DNA of 64,000 nt from Mycolicibacterium porcinum (lineage in GTDB: Bacteria > Actinomycetota > Actinomycetes > Mycobacteriales > Mycobacteriaceae), in assembly GCA_001942045.1 (NCBI GenBank), contig MSTD01000004.1, positions 109,517-173,516 on the forward strand, given 5' to 3'. Below the pieces are notes generated by a model. That model made no database searches and was not told the origin of the DNA. It worked only from the letters and a program-made list of their open reading frames with translations. This document shows positions 17,680-27,962 of the stretch, piece after piece. Within the stretch, counting starts at the first letter, position 1, and every line of letters starts with the position of its first letter. Made by a program: the position numbers and the translations under genes.

Positions 17680-20445
17680 TTACCCCGCATCAACAGCGAC
17701 AACACCGCGCCGAACATCCTTCACGGCGCGTTTCGCGGTGTTGCGCAGCGCAGGAGTGGGTGCGGCATTGCGTACCTGGTCGAGCAGATCGAGCACCTGG
17801 CGGCACCACCGAACGAAATCGCCCGCCGACAGCGCCGCACCTGAACCTCCGGCGTCGGAGGCCGCGAGCGCCGCGCCCAGATCACCGGTGGTGGCCCAGC
17901 GGTAGACGGCGGTGACGAAACCCTCGTCGGGTTCGCGACTCGGGGCCAGTCGGTGCCGCTGCTCGTCGCCACGGAGATCCGTCGACACTCGCCGGGTCTG
18001 GGCCAGTGCGCGGCGCAGGCCCGCGGTGGGAATATCGACGCCCAACACCCCGCCCGCAGTGTCCCCCCGCGATTCGAACAGCACAGCCGAGAGCACACCG
18101 GCCAGCTCCGCGGGCTGCAAACCGTCCCACAGCCCGGCGCGTAGGCATTCGGCCACCAGCAGATCGCTCTCGCTGTAGATCCGGGCCAGCAATCGGCCGG
18201 CATCGGTGACACGTGGTTCACCCGAATGGGCCTCGATGAAGCCGCGTTCGCTGAGCAGCGCCACGATCCGGTCGAAGGTGCGTGCCAGCGAATTCGTCGC
18301 GGCGTTCACCTTCTGCTGAATCTGGGCGTTGTCGCGCTCAATGCGCAGATAGCGTTCGGCGATGCGGGCCTGGGCCTCGCGCTCAGGTAGTTGATGCGCC
18401 GGGTGGTGGCGCAGTTGGTCGCGCAGGCCGGCCAGTTCGGGATCGACATCGCGTTCGGGGGCCGCGGCGCCACGGCCGGCGCGCTTCGACGGCACCGACA
18501 GATCGGCGGCCGCCGACCGCAACGCCGACGCCAGGTCCCGGCGCACGCGGGGCTGCCGGTGTTCGACCCGCTTGGGCAGTGTCATCGTGCCCAGCGGCGC
18601 CGAGGCACCCGAGTAGTCGGCCGACGAAATCCGTCCCGCCCAACGGTGTTCGGTGAGCACCAGGGGTCGTGGGTCGTCGCTGTCACGTTCGGCGGGCTCG
18701 AGCACAACCGCCAGCCCGCCGCGGCGACCGTGGGTGATGGTGATGATGTCGCCGCGGCGCAGGCCGGCCAGGGCGTCGGTGGCGGCCCTGCGCCGCTGCA
18801 GTCGCGATGCCCTCGACTGGGCGCGTTCGCGTTCACCGATCTTGGACCGCAACCGGACGTAGTCAAGGATCGGCGCATCTTCACCACCGAGTTCGGCCGC
18901 CAGCTCGCGCATCATCCGCTCGCCGCGCGCGATCCCACGCACCAGTCCGACCACCGACCGGTCGGCCTGATACTGGGCGAAGGAGCGCTCCAGCAGCTTG
19001 TGGGCCTGTTCGGGCCCCATCTGCTGCACCAGGTTGATGGTCATGTTGTAGCTCGGCGCGAACGAGCTGCGCAGCGGGAAGGTCCGGGTCGAGGCCAGTC
19101 CGGCGACCTCGGCCGGTTCGGCGTTGCTGTCGTCGGGCCGCCACAACACCACGGCATGACCTTCGACGTCGATGCCCCGGCGCCCCGCGCGCCCGGTCAG
19201 CTGGGTGTACTCCCCCGGTGTCAACGGGACGTGCTGTTCGCCGTTGAACTTCACCAGCCGCTCGAGCACGACGGTCCGAGCCGGCATGTTGATGCCCAGG
19301 GCCAGGGTCTCGGTGGCGAACACCGCCTTGACCAGACCCGCGGTGAACAGCTCCTCCACGGTGTGCCGGAACACCGGCAGCATGCCGGCATGGTGGGCGG
19401 CCAGCCCACGCAGCAGGCCCTCGCGCCACTGGTGGTAGTCGAGGACGATGAGGTCGGATTCGGCCAGGTCGGCACAGCGGCGGTCGACGATCTCCGCGAT
19501 CCGGGAGCGCTCCTCGTCGGTGGTCAGCCGCAGCGGTGCCCGCAGGCACTGTTGCACCGCCGCGTCGCATCCGGCGCGCGAGAAGACGAAGGTGATGGCG
19601 GGCAGCAGCCCGGCGGCATCCAGCGTGGCGATCACGTCGGGCCGGCTGGGCGGCCGGTACAGCTGCGGGCGGCCGCCCGCTCCCCGTCCACGCCCGCGTC
19701 CGCGTGGTTGCCAATCGGCCAGCCGGTCGGCTTCGCGCCGATGGCTGATGTGGCGCAACAGTTCCGGGTCCACGAGCGCACTGTTGGTGCCCTCGAATAG
19801 ATCGAACAGCCGCCTGCCCACCAACATGTGCTGCGACAGCGGCACCGGCCGGTGCTCGTCGACGACGACGGTGGTGTCGCCGCGTACGGTCTGGATCCAG
19901 CCGCCGAACTCCTCGGCATTGCTGACCGTCGCCGACAGGCTGACCAGGAGCACATCCTCGGGCAGGTGCAGGATCACCTCCTCCCACACCGCACCGCGCA
20001 TGCGGTCGGCCAGGAAGTGCACCTCGTCCATGACGACATAGGAAAGCCCCTGCAGCGCAGGAGAATTCGCGTACAGCATGTTACGCAGTACTTCGGTGGT
20101 CATCACCACGATGTCGGCATCACCGTTGATGGACTGGTCGCCGGTGAGCAACCCGATCTTGCCCGCGCCGTAGCGCGCCACCAGATCGTTGTGCTTCTGG
20201 TTGCTCAGCGCCTTGATCGGTGTGGTGTAGAAGCACTTACCGCCCGCCGCCAGCGCCAGGTGCACCGCGAACTCGCCGACCACCGTCTTGCCGGCGCCGG
20301 TCGGTGCGCACACCAGGACGCCGTGGCCGTTTTCCAGGGCACGGCAGGAACGCAGCTGAAAATCGTCGAGGGCGAAGGGATATTCGGCGGTGAACTTGCT
20401 CAGCTCACCGCCGGGTTGGTCATCGGCCTCAGGTGGCATCGTCAT
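17680..20445 (-). CDS. helY: Ski2-like superfamily 2 RNA/DNA helicase HelY
   Basis: 921-residue ATP-dependent helicase. Walker A is APTGAGKT (residues 47-54), the DExH box is DEVH (140-143), motif III is SLSAT, and motif [14 protein letters not shown] lies in the second RecA domain. The long C-terminal region carries the Mtr4/Ski2-type accessory domains. Its length fits mycobacterial HelY (Rv2092c). The start overlaps the tatC end by 17 bases; ATG 20439 is a close alternative. The likely role is RNA processing, inferred from the Ski2/Mtr4 family. Confidence 0.9.
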   Translation of the reverse strand: MTMPPEADDQPGGELSKFTAEYPFALDDFQLRSCRALENGHGVLVCAPTGAGKTVVGEFAVHLALAAGGKCFYTTPIKALSNQKHNDLVARYGAGKIGLLTGDQSINGDADIVVMTTEVLRNMLYANSPALQGLSYVVMDEVHFLADRMRGAVWEEVILHLPEDVLLVSLSATVSNAEEFGGWIQTVRGDTTVVVDEHRPVPLSQHMLVGRRLFDLFEGTNSALVDPELLRHISHRREADRLADWQPRGRGRGRGAGGRPQLYRPPSRPDVIATLDAAGLLPAITFVFSRAGCDAAVQQCLRAPLRLTTDEERSRIAEIVDRRCADLAESDLIVLDYHQWREGLLRGLAAHHAGMLPVFRHTVEELFTAGLVKAVFATETLALGINMPARTVVLERLVKFNGEQHVPLTPGEYTQLTGRAGRRGIDVEGHAVVLWRPDDSNAEPAEVAGLASTRTFPLRSSFAPSYNMTINLVQQMGPEQAHKLLERSFAQYQADRSVVGLVRGIARGERMMRELAAELGGEDAPILDYVRLRSKIGERERAQSRASRLQRRRAATDALAGLRRGDIITITHGRRGGLAVVLEPAERDSDDPRPLVLTEHRWAGRISSADYSGASAPLGTMTLPKRVEHRQPRVRRDLASALRSAAADLSVPSKRAGRGAAAPERDVDPELAGLRDQLRHHPAHQLPEREAQARIAERYLRIERDNAQIQQKVNAATNSLARTFDRIVALLSERGFIEAHSGEPRVTDAGRLLARIYSESDLLVAECLRAGLWDGLQPAELAGVLSAVLFESRGDTAGGVLGVDIPTAGLRRALAQTRRVSTDLRGDEQRHRLAPSREPDEGFVTAVYRWATTGDLGAALAASDAGGSGAALSAGDFVRWCRQVLDLLDQVRNAAPTPALRNTAKRAVKDVRRGVVAVDAG

Positions 20446-21385
20446 CGATGTCGATCCGCGACGGCCTCAAATCCGGCTCGGTCACCGGTTCGGGCCGCTC
20501 GATCGGTTCCACCGTCGGGATCGGCGAGGCCTCGTCCTCGGGCACCTCGAGTGCCTCGCGCCGGGCCTTGCGCTTGTCGTTGACCCGCGCCACCTGGATG
20601 GCGAACTCCAGCAGCAGGCTCAGCGCGCAGGCCAGGGCCAGCATGGTGAACGGGTCAGAGCCCGGTGTGGCGAACGCCGCGAACACGAAAAGGCCGAAGA
20701 TCAGTCCGCGGCGCCAGGCCTTGAGCCGCTCGTAGCTGAGCATGCCGACCAGGTTGAGCATGATGATCAGCAGGGGGAACTCGAAACTGATGCCGAACAC
20801 CAGCAGCAGGTTGATCAGGAACCCGAAGTACTGCTCGCCCGACAGCGCGGTGACCTGCACGTCGCTGCCGACGGTGAGCAGGAAGCCCAGAGCGGTGGCC
20901 AGCACCACGTAGGCCAGGATCGCGCCGGTGATGAACAGCACGGCGCCGATGCCGACGAACGCCATCGCGAAACGGCGTTCCTTCTTGTACAGACCCGGCG
21001 TGATGAACGCCCACAGCTGGTAGAGCCACACCGGGCAGGCCAGCACCAGCCCGGCGGCCAGCGCCACCTTGAGACGCAGCATGAACTGGTCGAACGGACC
21101 GGTGGCCAACAGCCGGCACTCGCCGTCGGGTGCGATGGTCGCCCGCGCCGACGCTGGCAGCGAACAGTACGGCCCGCGCAGCCATTCCCCCAGGCTGTGC
21201 AGGCCGAAAAAGCCGTTGGTGTACCAGAGGAAGCCGAAGATCGTCGTCAGCAGAACAGCGAGCACGCTGATCAGCAGACGGTTCCGCAGCTCGTGCAGGT
21301 GGTCGACCAACGACATCGTGCCGTCGGGGTTGACCCGCGAGCGGCGGCGGCGGGGATCGAGCTTCTTGATGAATCCGGAGGTCAC
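20429..21385 (-). CDS. tatC: Twin-arginine translocase subunit TatC
   Basis: 318-residue polytopic membrane protein with six predicted helices. It binds twin-arginine signal peptides and, with TatA, exports folded proteins. [14 protein letters not shown] is the conserved N-terminal cytoplasmic motif, and FELPLL-like [14 protein letters not shown] is the central conserved segment. The C-terminal tail is charged and variable. GTG 21385 is the start. It is followed by helY and preceded by tatA, as in Rv2092c-Rv2094c. Confidence 0.93.
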   Translation of the reverse strand: MTSGFIKKLDPRRRRSRVNPDGTMSLVDHLHELRNRLLISVLAVLLTTIFGFLWYTNGFFGLHSLGEWLRGPYCSLPASARATIAPDGECRLLATGPFDQFMLRLKVALAAGLVLACPVWLYQLWAFITPGLYKKERRFAMAFVGIGAVLFITGAILAYVVLATALGFLLTVGSDVQVTALSGEQYFGFLINLLLVFGISFEFPLLIIMLNLVGMLSYERLKAWRRGLIFGLFVFAAFATPGSDPFTMLALACALSLLLEFAIQVARVNDKRKARREALEVPEDEASPIPTVEPIERPEPVTEPDLRPSRIDIDDDAT

Positions 21386-21460
21386 GGGCGTGTTCTAGAG
21401 GCCTGGTCGTAGACGCGACACGTCATCGCGGGCGATGTCCGCGATCGGGTGCCGGACCGG

Positions 21461-21706
21461 TCAGGCCGTGTGGCGGTCCGGGGACTGCTCGGGCGCCGGA
21501 GCCTCGACCCGCTCGGAGGCAATCGGCTTGGCCGGCGGGGCCTCCGCCGGAGAAGCAGAGTCCGACTGCATCTCCTTGATCTCAGACTTGAAGATCCGCA
21601 TCGACTTACCGAGCGACCGCGCGGCGTCCGGCAGCTTCTTGGCGCCGAAAAGCAGCACGAACACCGCGATGACAATGATCCAGTGCCAGGGTTGTAGACC
21701 ACCCAA
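21461..21706 (-). CDS. tatA: Sec-independent translocase subunit TatA
   Basis: 81-residue pore-forming Tat component. It has a short N-terminal transmembrane helix ([15 protein letters not shown]), the [17 protein letters not shown] hinge and amphipathic helix, and an acidic/Pro-rich tail. The start codon is TTG at 21706, supported by an ideal GGAGGT site 7 bases upstream and by the family N terminus. It lies in the tatA-tatC-helY row. Confidence 0.93.
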   Translation of the reverse strand: MGGLQPWHWIIVIAVFVLLFGAKKLPDAARSLGKSMRIFKSEIKEMQSDSASPAEAPPAKPIASERVEAPAPEQSPDRHTA

Positions 21707-21713
21707 TTTGGTT

Positions 21714-21719
21714 ACCTCC
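21714..21719 (-). promoter_or_regulatory. Ribosome binding site supporting the TTG start of tatA
   Basis: GGAGGT on the minus strand, 7 bases before TTG 21706. No ATG or GTG is better placed. Confidence 0.7.
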
Positions 21720-21736
21720 AGACGTCCGTGCTGAGT

Positions 21737-22693
21737 CTACCCGCGTGAGTCGTCGGCGTCGTAGACCCGCAGGGCCTCCGCAGCCGCGTCCCGCACCCGT
21801 TGTGCCAACGATTCCGGGGCGAGCACCGTGACCGCCGAGCCGAACCCGAGTACGAACCTGGCCATCCACTCGTCGGAGGCATAGGTCATCGCCGCCTCGC
21901 AGGCACCGTCGGGCAATTCCCTGACCACCCGCAACGGGTAGTAGTCGAACACCCACGCCGCAGTCGCGTCGACCAACAGCGTGGCCGACGGAAGGGCCGG
22001 ATCCGCATCGAACAGCGACGTGTCGGGGCCGGCCTGCACGGCCGGTGGCGGCGGCGCCGATGCCTCGTCGAGCACCTGCGCGTCGACGATGCGGTCGAAG
22101 CGGAACAGTCGCACCGCCTCCGCGGTGCGACACCACGCCTCGAGATAGCTGTTGTCACCGACCAGTGCCACGCGAATCGGATCGACGGTGCGCCGGCTCA
22201 ACGAATCCCGTGACGCCGAGTAGTACTCGAGCTTCACGGCCCGGCCGTCGCGCACCGCGGCCCGCACCGCGGCGGCCGCGACGCTTTCGGTCTGCGCGGG
22301 CTCGTCGACCGCCGCCAGCTTGCTGCCTGCCGCAGATTCGATCTTGGCGATCGCGCTGCGCGCGGCTTCCGGATCGACCATGCCGGGCACGTCGACCAAG
22401 GCCCGCAGCGCCACCAGGATGCCGGTCGCTTCGGTAGACGTCAGCCGCAGCGGGCGGTCCACACCGGCGCTGAACGTGACTTCGACTGTGTCGCCCTCGA
22501 AATCGAAGTCGATGAGATCGCCGGGGCTGTACCCGGGCAGGCCGCACATCCACAACTGCCGCAAGTCATCGTCGAGCTGCTTGCGGGTGACACCGAGCGC
22601 CCCGGCCGCCTCGGCTCGCGTGACCTTCGGGTTGGCCTGGAAGTACGGCACCATGTTCAGCATCCGGACCAGCCGGGTCGATACCTGGCTCAT
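21737..22693 (-). CDS. pafC: WYL-domain transcriptional regulator PafC
   Basis: 318-residue half of the PafBC activator of the mycobacterial LexA/RecA-independent DNA-damage response. It has an N-terminal winged HTH (VTRAEAAGALGVTRKQLDDDLRQL), a WYL domain (VKLEYYSASRDSLSRRTVDPIRV) and a C-terminal WCX region. ATG 22693 overlaps the pafB stop by 4 bases (ATGA), in line with heterodimer formation. In M. tuberculosis pafB and pafC precede tatA in the same way. Confidence 0.92.
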   Translation of the reverse strand: MSQVSTRLVRMLNMVPYFQANPKVTRAEAAGALGVTRKQLDDDLRQLWMCGLPGYSPGDLIDFDFEGDTVEVTFSAGVDRPLRLTSTEATGILVALRALVDVPGMVDPEAARSAIAKIESAAGSKLAAVDEPAQTESVAAAAVRAAVRDGRAVKLEYYSASRDSLSRRTVDPIRVALVGDNSYLEAWCRTAEAVRLFRFDRIVDAQVLDEASAPPPPAVQAGPDTSLFDADPALPSATLLVDATAAWVFDYYPLRVVRELPDGACEAAMTYASDEWMARFVLGFGSAVTVLAPESLAQRVRDAAAEALRVYDADDSRG

Positions 22694-23679
22694 TGTGCGC
22701 CCGCCTGCGCTCGCAACCGCGCCAACACGTCCTCGCGCAGCGACTCTGGCGCGAGCGCCACCGCGTCGGCTCCGTAACTCGCGATCTCCCTGGCCAATCT
22801 GTCGTATCCCCCCACGTCGACGGTGATCTCTTCGCCGGCGCGACCGGAGAGCGTACGCGGCTGGGTCGCGATGGCCTGTCGCCGCAGGGCGGTGGCCCGC
22901 CCGTCGGCGACCCACACCCGGGCCTGCTCCCCCGTCGGCGACTCGGCGACGACTCGCTGCACGACCTCACGCAGGTTGACACCCTCGGGCTTCTGCACGG
23001 CACCGGCGTCGCCGATGGCCGCGACCGTCTCGCCGAGACGGGACAGCCGGAACGTGCGGGTGTCGTCGCGGAGCCGGTCATGCCCGACGAGGTACCAGCG
23101 CCCCCGGTGCGTGACCACTCCCCACGGTTCGACGGTGCGGGTGGTGTACGGATCGCTGCGCGAATACCGGTGTTCGAACTGCACCACGCGGCCGGTGTCG
23201 ATGGCCGACAACAGGGTTCCCAGCACCTTCTCCGAACCCCGGATGCCGGGCAGTACAGCCGTGGTGGCGATCGCGACGGCCGGGTCGCCGCCTTCGACGT
23301 CGACCCCCGCGGCCCGCAACTTCAGCACCGCACCCTGGGTCGCGGTGATCAACTCCGGGGACTGCCACAGCTGCGTGGCCACCGCTACCGCCGCGGCCTC
23401 GTCCGTGGTCAACTCAACAGCCGGAAGCGCATACGCCTCCCGGTTGATCCGATACCCCTCGGTGGGATCGAACTTCGACACCCGGCCGGTCTCCAGCGGG
23501 ATTCCCAGATCGCGCAATTCGTTCTTGTCGCGCTCGAACATTCGCGAGAACGCCTCGTCACTGGAGCTGTCGTCGTAGCCCTGGACGATCTTGCGGATCT
23601 TTTCTGCCGGGAGAAAACGATCGGTGGACAGCAGGGCGATGACAAGGTTCATCAACCGCTCGACTTTGGATACCGCCAC
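22690..23679 (-). CDS. pafB: WYL-domain transcriptional regulator PafB
   Basis: 329-residue partner of PafC. The N-terminal HTH is in RFLPAEKIRKIVQGYDDSSSDEAFSRMFERDKNELRDLG. The central WYL domain contains VVQFEHRYSRSDPYTTRTVEPWGVVTHRGRWYLVG, with the W-Y-L-like motif visible. A WCX region follows. It begins with GTG 23679, 18 bases after pafA. It activates DNA-repair genes upon damage in related mycobacteria. Confidence 0.92.
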   Translation of the reverse strand: MAVSKVERLMNLVIALLSTDRFLPAEKIRKIVQGYDDSSSDEAFSRMFERDKNELRDLGIPLETGRVSKFDPTEGYRINREAYALPAVELTTDEAAAVAVATQLWQSPELITATQGAVLKLRAAGVDVEGGDPAVAIATTAVLPGIRGSEKVLGTLLSAIDTGRVVQFEHRYSRSDPYTTRTVEPWGVVTHRGRWYLVGHDRLRDDTRTFRLSRLGETVAAIGDAGAVQKPEGVNLREVVQRVVAESPTGEQARVWVADGRATALRRQAIATQPRTLSGRAGEEITVDVGGYDRLAREIASYGADAVALAPESLREDVLARLRAQAGAQ

Positions 23680-23697
23680 GAGAGGAAAGCCTAGAGC

Positions 23698-25056
23698 TCA
23701 CATGCTGGCGATCAGGCGCTTGACTCGCTCATCGACCGACCGGAACGGATCCTTGCAGAGCACGGTGCGCTGGGCCTGGTCGTTCAGCTTGAGGTGCACC
23801 CAGTCCACTGTGAAGTCCCGGCCCGCTTCCTGTGCAGCACTGATGAACTCGCCGCGCAGCTTGGCCCGGGTGGTCTGCGGCGGTGTGTTGACCGCAGCGT
23901 CGATCTCCTCGTCGGTGGTGATCCTGGCGGCCAGGCCTTTGCGCTGCAGCAGATCGAACACGCCGCGACCGCGCTTGATGTCGTGGTAGGCGAGATCGAG
24001 CTGGCTGATCTTCGGGTCGGACAGCTCCATGTTGTAGCGGTCCTGGTAGCGCTGGAACAGCTTGCGCTTGATCACCCAGTCGATCTCGGTGTCGACCTTG
24101 GCGAAGTCCTGACTCTCGACCGCGTCCAGTTGGCGGCCCCACAGGTCGACCACCTGCTCGATCTGGGTGCTGGGCTCGCGGGTCTGCAGGTACTCCACGG
24201 CCCGGCTGTAGTACTCGCGCTGGATGTCGAGGGCGCTGGCCTGCCGCCCGCCGGCCAGCCGCACCGGACGCCGCCCGGTGAGATCGTGGCTGACCTCGCG
24301 GATGGCGCGGATCGGGTTGTCTAGGGAGAAGTCCCGGAACGGCACACCGGCCTCGATCATCTCCAGCACTAGCGACGCGGTGCCCACCTTGAGCATCGTG
24401 GTGGCCTCGCACATGTTGGAGTCACCGACGATGACGTGTAGGCGGCGGTATTTCTCGGCGTCGGCGTGCGGCTCGTCGCGGGTGTTGATGATCGGGCGCG
24501 AGCGCGTCGTAGCACTGGAGACGCCCTCCCAGATGTGCTCGGCACGCTGGCTCAGGCAGTAGGTGGCGGCCTTCGGTGTCTGCAGCACCTTGCCGGCGCC
24601 GCAGATGAGCTGGCGGGTGACCAGGAACGGCAGCAGCACGTCGGAGATCCGGGAGAACTCACCGGCCCGCACGATCAGGTAGTTCTCGTGGCACCCGTAG
24701 GAGTTGCCCGCCGAGTCGGTGTTGTTCTTGAACAGGTAGATGTCGCCGCCGATGCCCTCATCGGCCAGCCGCTGTTCGGCATCGATCAGCAGATCCTCCA
24801 GGACGCGCTCGCCGGCGCGGTCGTGGGTGACCAGCTGGGTCAGGTTGTCGCATTCGGCGGTCGCGTACTCGGGGTGGCTACCCACGTCGAGATACAACCG
24901 GGCTCCGTTACGGAGGAAGACGTTGGAACTGCGGCCCCACGACACCACCCGCCGGAACAGATAGCGGGCGACCTCGTCGGGGCTGAGCCGGCGATGGCCA
25001 TGGAAGGTGCAGGTCACACCGAATTCCGTCTCGATTCCCATGATTCGTCGCTGCAC
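23698..25056 (-). CDS. pafA: Pup-protein ligase PafA
   Basis: Glutamine-synthetase-fold ligase that attaches the C-terminal glutamate of Pup to substrate lysines for proteasomal degradation. It has 452 residues, and the N terminus [11 protein letters not shown] carries the metal-binding glutamates. [17 protein letters not shown] and [19 protein letters not shown] are strongly conserved active-site segments. GTG 25056 gives the standard mycobacterial N terminus MQRRIMGIE. It heads the pafA-pafB-pafC row. Unlike in a compact proteasome locus, prcA is about 14.7 kb away. Confidence 0.95.
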   Translation of the reverse strand: MQRRIMGIETEFGVTCTFHGHRRLSPDEVARYLFRRVVSWGRSSNVFLRNGARLYLDVGSHPEYATAECDNLTQLVTHDRAGERVLEDLLIDAEQRLADEGIGGDIYLFKNNTDSAGNSYGCHENYLIVRAGEFSRISDVLLPFLVTRQLICGAGKVLQTPKAATYCLSQRAEHIWEGVSSATTRSRPIINTRDEPHADAEKYRRLHVIVGDSNMCEATTMLKVGTASLVLEMIEAGVPFRDFSLDNPIRAIREVSHDLTGRRPVRLAGGRQASALDIQREYYSRAVEYLQTREPSTQIEQVVDLWGRQLDAVESQDFAKVDTEIDWVIKRKLFQRYQDRYNMELSDPKISQLDLAYHDIKRGRGVFDLLQRKGLAARITTDEEIDAAVNTPPQTTRAKLRGEFISAAQEAGRDFTVDWVHLKLNDQAQRTVLCKDPFRSVDERVKRLIASM

Positions 25057-25122
25057 GCTAACGAGCTTACGGGGTGGGTAACGGTAACGGTGGGCAAGCT
25101 CGCGCTGCGGTGCGGCAAAATC

Positions 25123-25770
25123 TCAAAGTGAGCCGTCGGGCAACCCGAGGATGCGTTCGATCGCCTGCCGATAGGCGCCGACGACACGTTGCGTATGGGG
25201 TCCGCTGACGTCGATCCGGGATGAGCCGTCCCGCTCGGTCGCGGCGGCGAAGGCATCGGCGAGCACGCCGTCCAGGCCGGCGATGAACATCGCGGCCTCG
25301 TGCGGGAACACGACGTCGAACACGCCTTCGTCGCATCCCTGCCGGATGACGGATTCGAGCATGGGCACCGACGTGCGCATGGATTCCTTGGCCAGTTTCT
25401 GCCGGAACAGCGCGTTCTCGTCGCGCCACAGGTGCATGAGGGTTGCCACGGTCTCCGGGTTGTCGGCCTTCCAGGCGGCCGACGCGTCGAAGTAGGCGTG
25501 GAGCTTGGCGACAGCGTCAAGGCCGCCGTCGGCGACCACCGCCCGCAACGGCCGCGACGCACTTTCGGCCATGGCGTCGACGATTCCCTCCAGCAGCGCC
25601 TGCTTCGAGCCGAAGTAGTGATAGAGCGCGCCCTTGGACAGCTGCACCTTGGCGAGCACATCCTCGATGGTCATCCGCTCGTAGCCCTTGTCGCGAATGA
25701 GCTCCACGGCGGCGTCGAGGATCTCGCGACGCCGGGCGGCGTACTCCTCTGGTTTGACCCGACGGGCCAC
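25123..25770 (-). CDS. TetR/AcrR family transcriptional regulator
   Basis: Predicted 215-residue repressor. The HTH segment runs MTIEDVLAKVQLSKGALYHYFGSKQALLEGI, and the C-terminal domain is a typical all-helical ligand pocket. The start is placed at GTG 25770 because GGGAGG at 25776-25781 is 5 bases upstream. The GTG at 25776 would begin inside that site. It is divergent from the small membrane protein gene at 25852; a near-palindrome between them is the likely operator. The regulated function is unknown. Confidence 0.82.
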   Translation of the reverse strand: MARRVKPEEYAARRREILDAAVELIRDKGYERMTIEDVLAKVQLSKGALYHYFGSKQALLEGIVDAMAESASRPLRAVVADGGLDAVAKLHAYFDASAAWKADNPETVATLMHLWRDENALFRQKLAKESMRTSVPMLESVIRQGCDEGVFDVVFPHEAAMFIAGLDGVLADAFAAATERDGSSRIDVSGPHTQRVVGAYRQAIERILGLPDGSL

Positions 25771-25815
25771 GGCCACCTCCCATTGACGTCTGCTTCGGTC
25801 TGAGCCTAGTCTAAA

Positions 25816-25838
25816 AATAGACCGTCCGTCGGTTTATT
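25816..25838. promoter_or_regulatory. Candidate operator between divergent TetR and membrane-protein genes
   Basis: AATAGACCG, five bases, CGGTTTATT: 9-bp arms with one mismatch, placed 14 bases before ATG 25852. Size and position fit a TetR-family binding site controlling both genes. Confidence 0.5.
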
Positions 25839-25851
25839 GATCGGAGCCGCG

Positions 25852-26304
25852 ATGCCACAAGCCACCCCCGAAGCCCGGCGCCGCACCCGGGCGTTCGCCC
25901 GCGTCCTGGGCCCGTTCGTCGCGATCGCGACGGCGATCATCGCGATTCGCCTGCCCGACCTCACCGGGTTGCTCGGCGGCCTGTTCGACAATGCGGTCCT
26001 GCCCTGGATCCTCGGTGCGGCGATGCTGATGATGGGCCTGGTCGTGATCGCCTTCCACCAGTACTGGTACAGCCTGACGGCATCCCTCATCTCGCTGTTC
26101 GGCTGGTTCGTGGCGCTGCGCGGAGCGGCGATGATGGCGATCCCGTCAGCGATCGATTCCGGGGCCAACGCGGCGATCACCAGTCCGGGCCTACTGCTGG
26201 CGGCCCGCATCTTCTTCCTGCTGCTGACCGTGATGGGCGTGTGGTTCACCTACGTCGGCTGGCGACACGAGCGCACGCCGGACGACAGCGCGGTCACCGC
26301 CTGA
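25852..26304 (+). CDS. Small four-helix membrane protein, function unknown
   Basis: 150 residues with about four hydrophobic helices (FVAIATAIIAIRL, AVLPWILGAAMLMMGLVVIAF, SLTASLISLFGWFVALRGAAMM and LLLAARIFFLLLTVMGVWFTYVGW). ATG 25852 is preceded by CGGAG at 5 bases; a TTG at 25837 is less likely. It probably sits in the cytoplasmic membrane. It is divergent from and likely repressed by the adjacent TetR regulator. No specific family is recognised with confidence. Confidence 0.7.
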   Translation: MPQATPEARRRTRAFARVLGPFVAIATAIIAIRLPDLTGLLGGLFDNAVLPWILGAAMLMMGLVVIAFHQYWYSLTASLISLFGWFVALRGAAMMAIPSAIDSGANAAITSPGLLLAARIFFLLLTVMGVWFTYVGWRHERTPDDSAVTA

Positions 26305-26313
26305 GCCGCGCGG

Positions 26314-27840
26314 TCAGCCGCGCGCCAGGATCGCCAGCAGCAGTTCGGCCCGCACCCGGGCCACCCCGAGGTCGCAACCCAACAGCGTCTCGGCGAGCTC
26401 GATCCGCTTGCGCATCGTGTGCCGATGCACTCCGATGGCGGCTGCGGCGGCCTCCCACTGGCCGTTGGCCTCGAGGAACGCCCGCAGCGCCGCCATCAGG
26501 CCGGATCCGTGCTGCGCATCGTGATCGGCCACCGGAGTCAGCACCGCCGCCCCGAGCGCCACCAGCACCTCGCGGCTGGGTCCTGAGGACAACAGTGCGC
26601 TGCCCGCCAATGCCGCGAATTCCAAGGGGTAACAACCACGTTCGGCCACCGAGGCGGCCAGCCGGGCATCCTCGACAGCTTGCGTCAACCGCGCCAACGG
26701 CTGCGTCCCGCTGAGCCCGCTGCGGCTGGACTTGCGCACTGAACGATCCAGGCCGCCCAGCAGACCGGCCGCGCCGTCAACGGTCTCGTTCCCCGGCAGC
26801 AACACCGTCAGCCGGTGGTCGGCACCGTGCACGAACACCGGATGCCCTGCCGCCTCCAGCTCTTTCACCACCGCTGTACCCGCGCGACGGCGGTGGCTCG
26901 CCGACGTCACCTCGGCGTCGAACTCGACGACCAGCACGCGGATCCGGCCGTGGGCGTCGGTGGCCGGCACCAGCTGTGCGTACACCGGATCCAGGTCGAG
27001 CTCGCCGGTCAGCAAGAGCCCCAACGCTTGTTCGTTGAGCAGTCGCTGCACCTCCTGCAACCGGGCCGGCTTCTCGAAGTCCAAGGCCAACAGCGATGTA
27101 GCGTGCCCGAACAGCACCTGGTCGACGGGACTGAGTGCGGCCGGGCTGACCACCGCCAACACGCCGTGCGAGCGGCCACCGACCCGGATGTCCTGCTGGG
27201 CCACCGTGGTGCCGTCGGACAGCACCCGAACCCCTGACGCGGCACCCGGTTCGATCGAATCGCGCACCAGGTTCACCGTCGTGACGCTCAGGTTGCCCGG
27301 GTGCGATGCGATCACCGTCCCGGTCGGATCGAGCACCACCACAGCGGCCTTCAGCGCGCGGCCGAGTTCAGCCGCGACACCGCGCGGTCCGTCGCTCACC
27401 ACCGCCCGGGTGATCCTCGGCTGCGCCCGCGAAGCGCGCAGCACGGCGTCGTACTCGAGCGCGGCGATACGCGAACTGACCCGCTGCACCACTGCCGCGA
27501 ACGGCGTCCGCAGCGGCACCTCGATCAGTGGGAGCCCGAGTTCCTCAGCGGCTGCAACGAGTTCATCCGGCACCGCGTCAAAGGTCAGGCCGGTCCCGAA
27601 TCCGACTGCAGAGACACCACTTTCGGCGAGGAGCTGCAGATAACGTTTCCGACCGCGGCCGCTCGCCGGCAGGCTGATGCCGGTGGTCAGGACCAACTCG
27701 GCACCGGAGAGCCATTCGGCCGGATTGGCCAGTTCAGTGGTCAGCACCAGGTTCACCTCGCGCTCGACACCTGCCGAGCCAGCGAGTAGACGCAGATGCA
27801 GGTCCGACTGCTCGATCACCCACCGCACCGGGACGGCCAT
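26314..27840 (-). CDS. PucR/CdaR-type transcriptional regulator
   Basis: 508-residue regulator. The N-terminal PucR domain spans about 15-135 (NLVLTTELANPAEWLSGAELVLTTG...SGVSAVGFGTG). The middle region resembles a GGDEF-like/CdaR segment. The C terminus holds the PucR-type HTH (ALRAFLEANGQWEAAAAAIGVHRHTMRKRIE). ATG 27840 was chosen; the frame is open for 180 bases upstream but that overlaps the divergent promoter region. PucR proteins control purine, amino-acid or polyamine catabolism. Its divergent neighbours are a stress protein, an amino-acid permease and glutamate dehydrogenase, which are plausible targets. Confidence 0.85.
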   Translation of the reverse strand: MAVPVRWVIEQSDLHLRLLAGSAGVEREVNLVLTTELANPAEWLSGAELVLTTGISLPASGRGRKRYLQLLAESGVSAVGFGTGLTFDAVPDELVAAAEELGLPLIEVPLRTPFAAVVQRVSSRIAALEYDAVLRASRAQPRITRAVVSDGPRGVAAELGRALKAAVVVLDPTGTVIASHPGNLSVTTVNLVRDSIEPGAASGVRVLSDGTTVAQQDIRVGGRSHGVLAVVSPAALSPVDQVLFGHATSLLALDFEKPARLQEVQRLLNEQALGLLLTGELDLDPVYAQLVPATDAHGRIRVLVVEFDAEVTSASHRRRAGTAVVKELEAAGHPVFVHGADHRLTVLLPGNETVDGAAGLLGGLDRSVRKSSRSGLSGTQPLARLTQAVEDARLAASVAERGCYPLEFAALAGSALLSSGPSREVLVALGAAVLTPVADHDAQHGSGLMAALRAFLEANGQWEAAAAAIGVHRHTMRKRIELAETLLGCDLGVARVRAELLLAILARG

Positions 27841-27849
27841 CCACAGAAA

Positions 27850-27875
27850 TGTACAGAATGTCGAAAAACTGCACA
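27850..27875. promoter_or_regulatory. Inverted repeat between pucR-like and usp-permease genes
   Basis: TGTACAG, 12 bases, CTGCACA (one mismatch), in the 122-base divergent intergenic region just before the PucR start. It is a possible PucR operator, proposed by position only. Confidence 0.35.
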
Positions 27876-27962
27876 GAGAATCTCCATACTGTCGGGTGAT
27901 CTGCGCTGTGTTCCGCGACACACTTGGCCGCCGGAGACCTGACGAGAACTCACAAGAGACGG

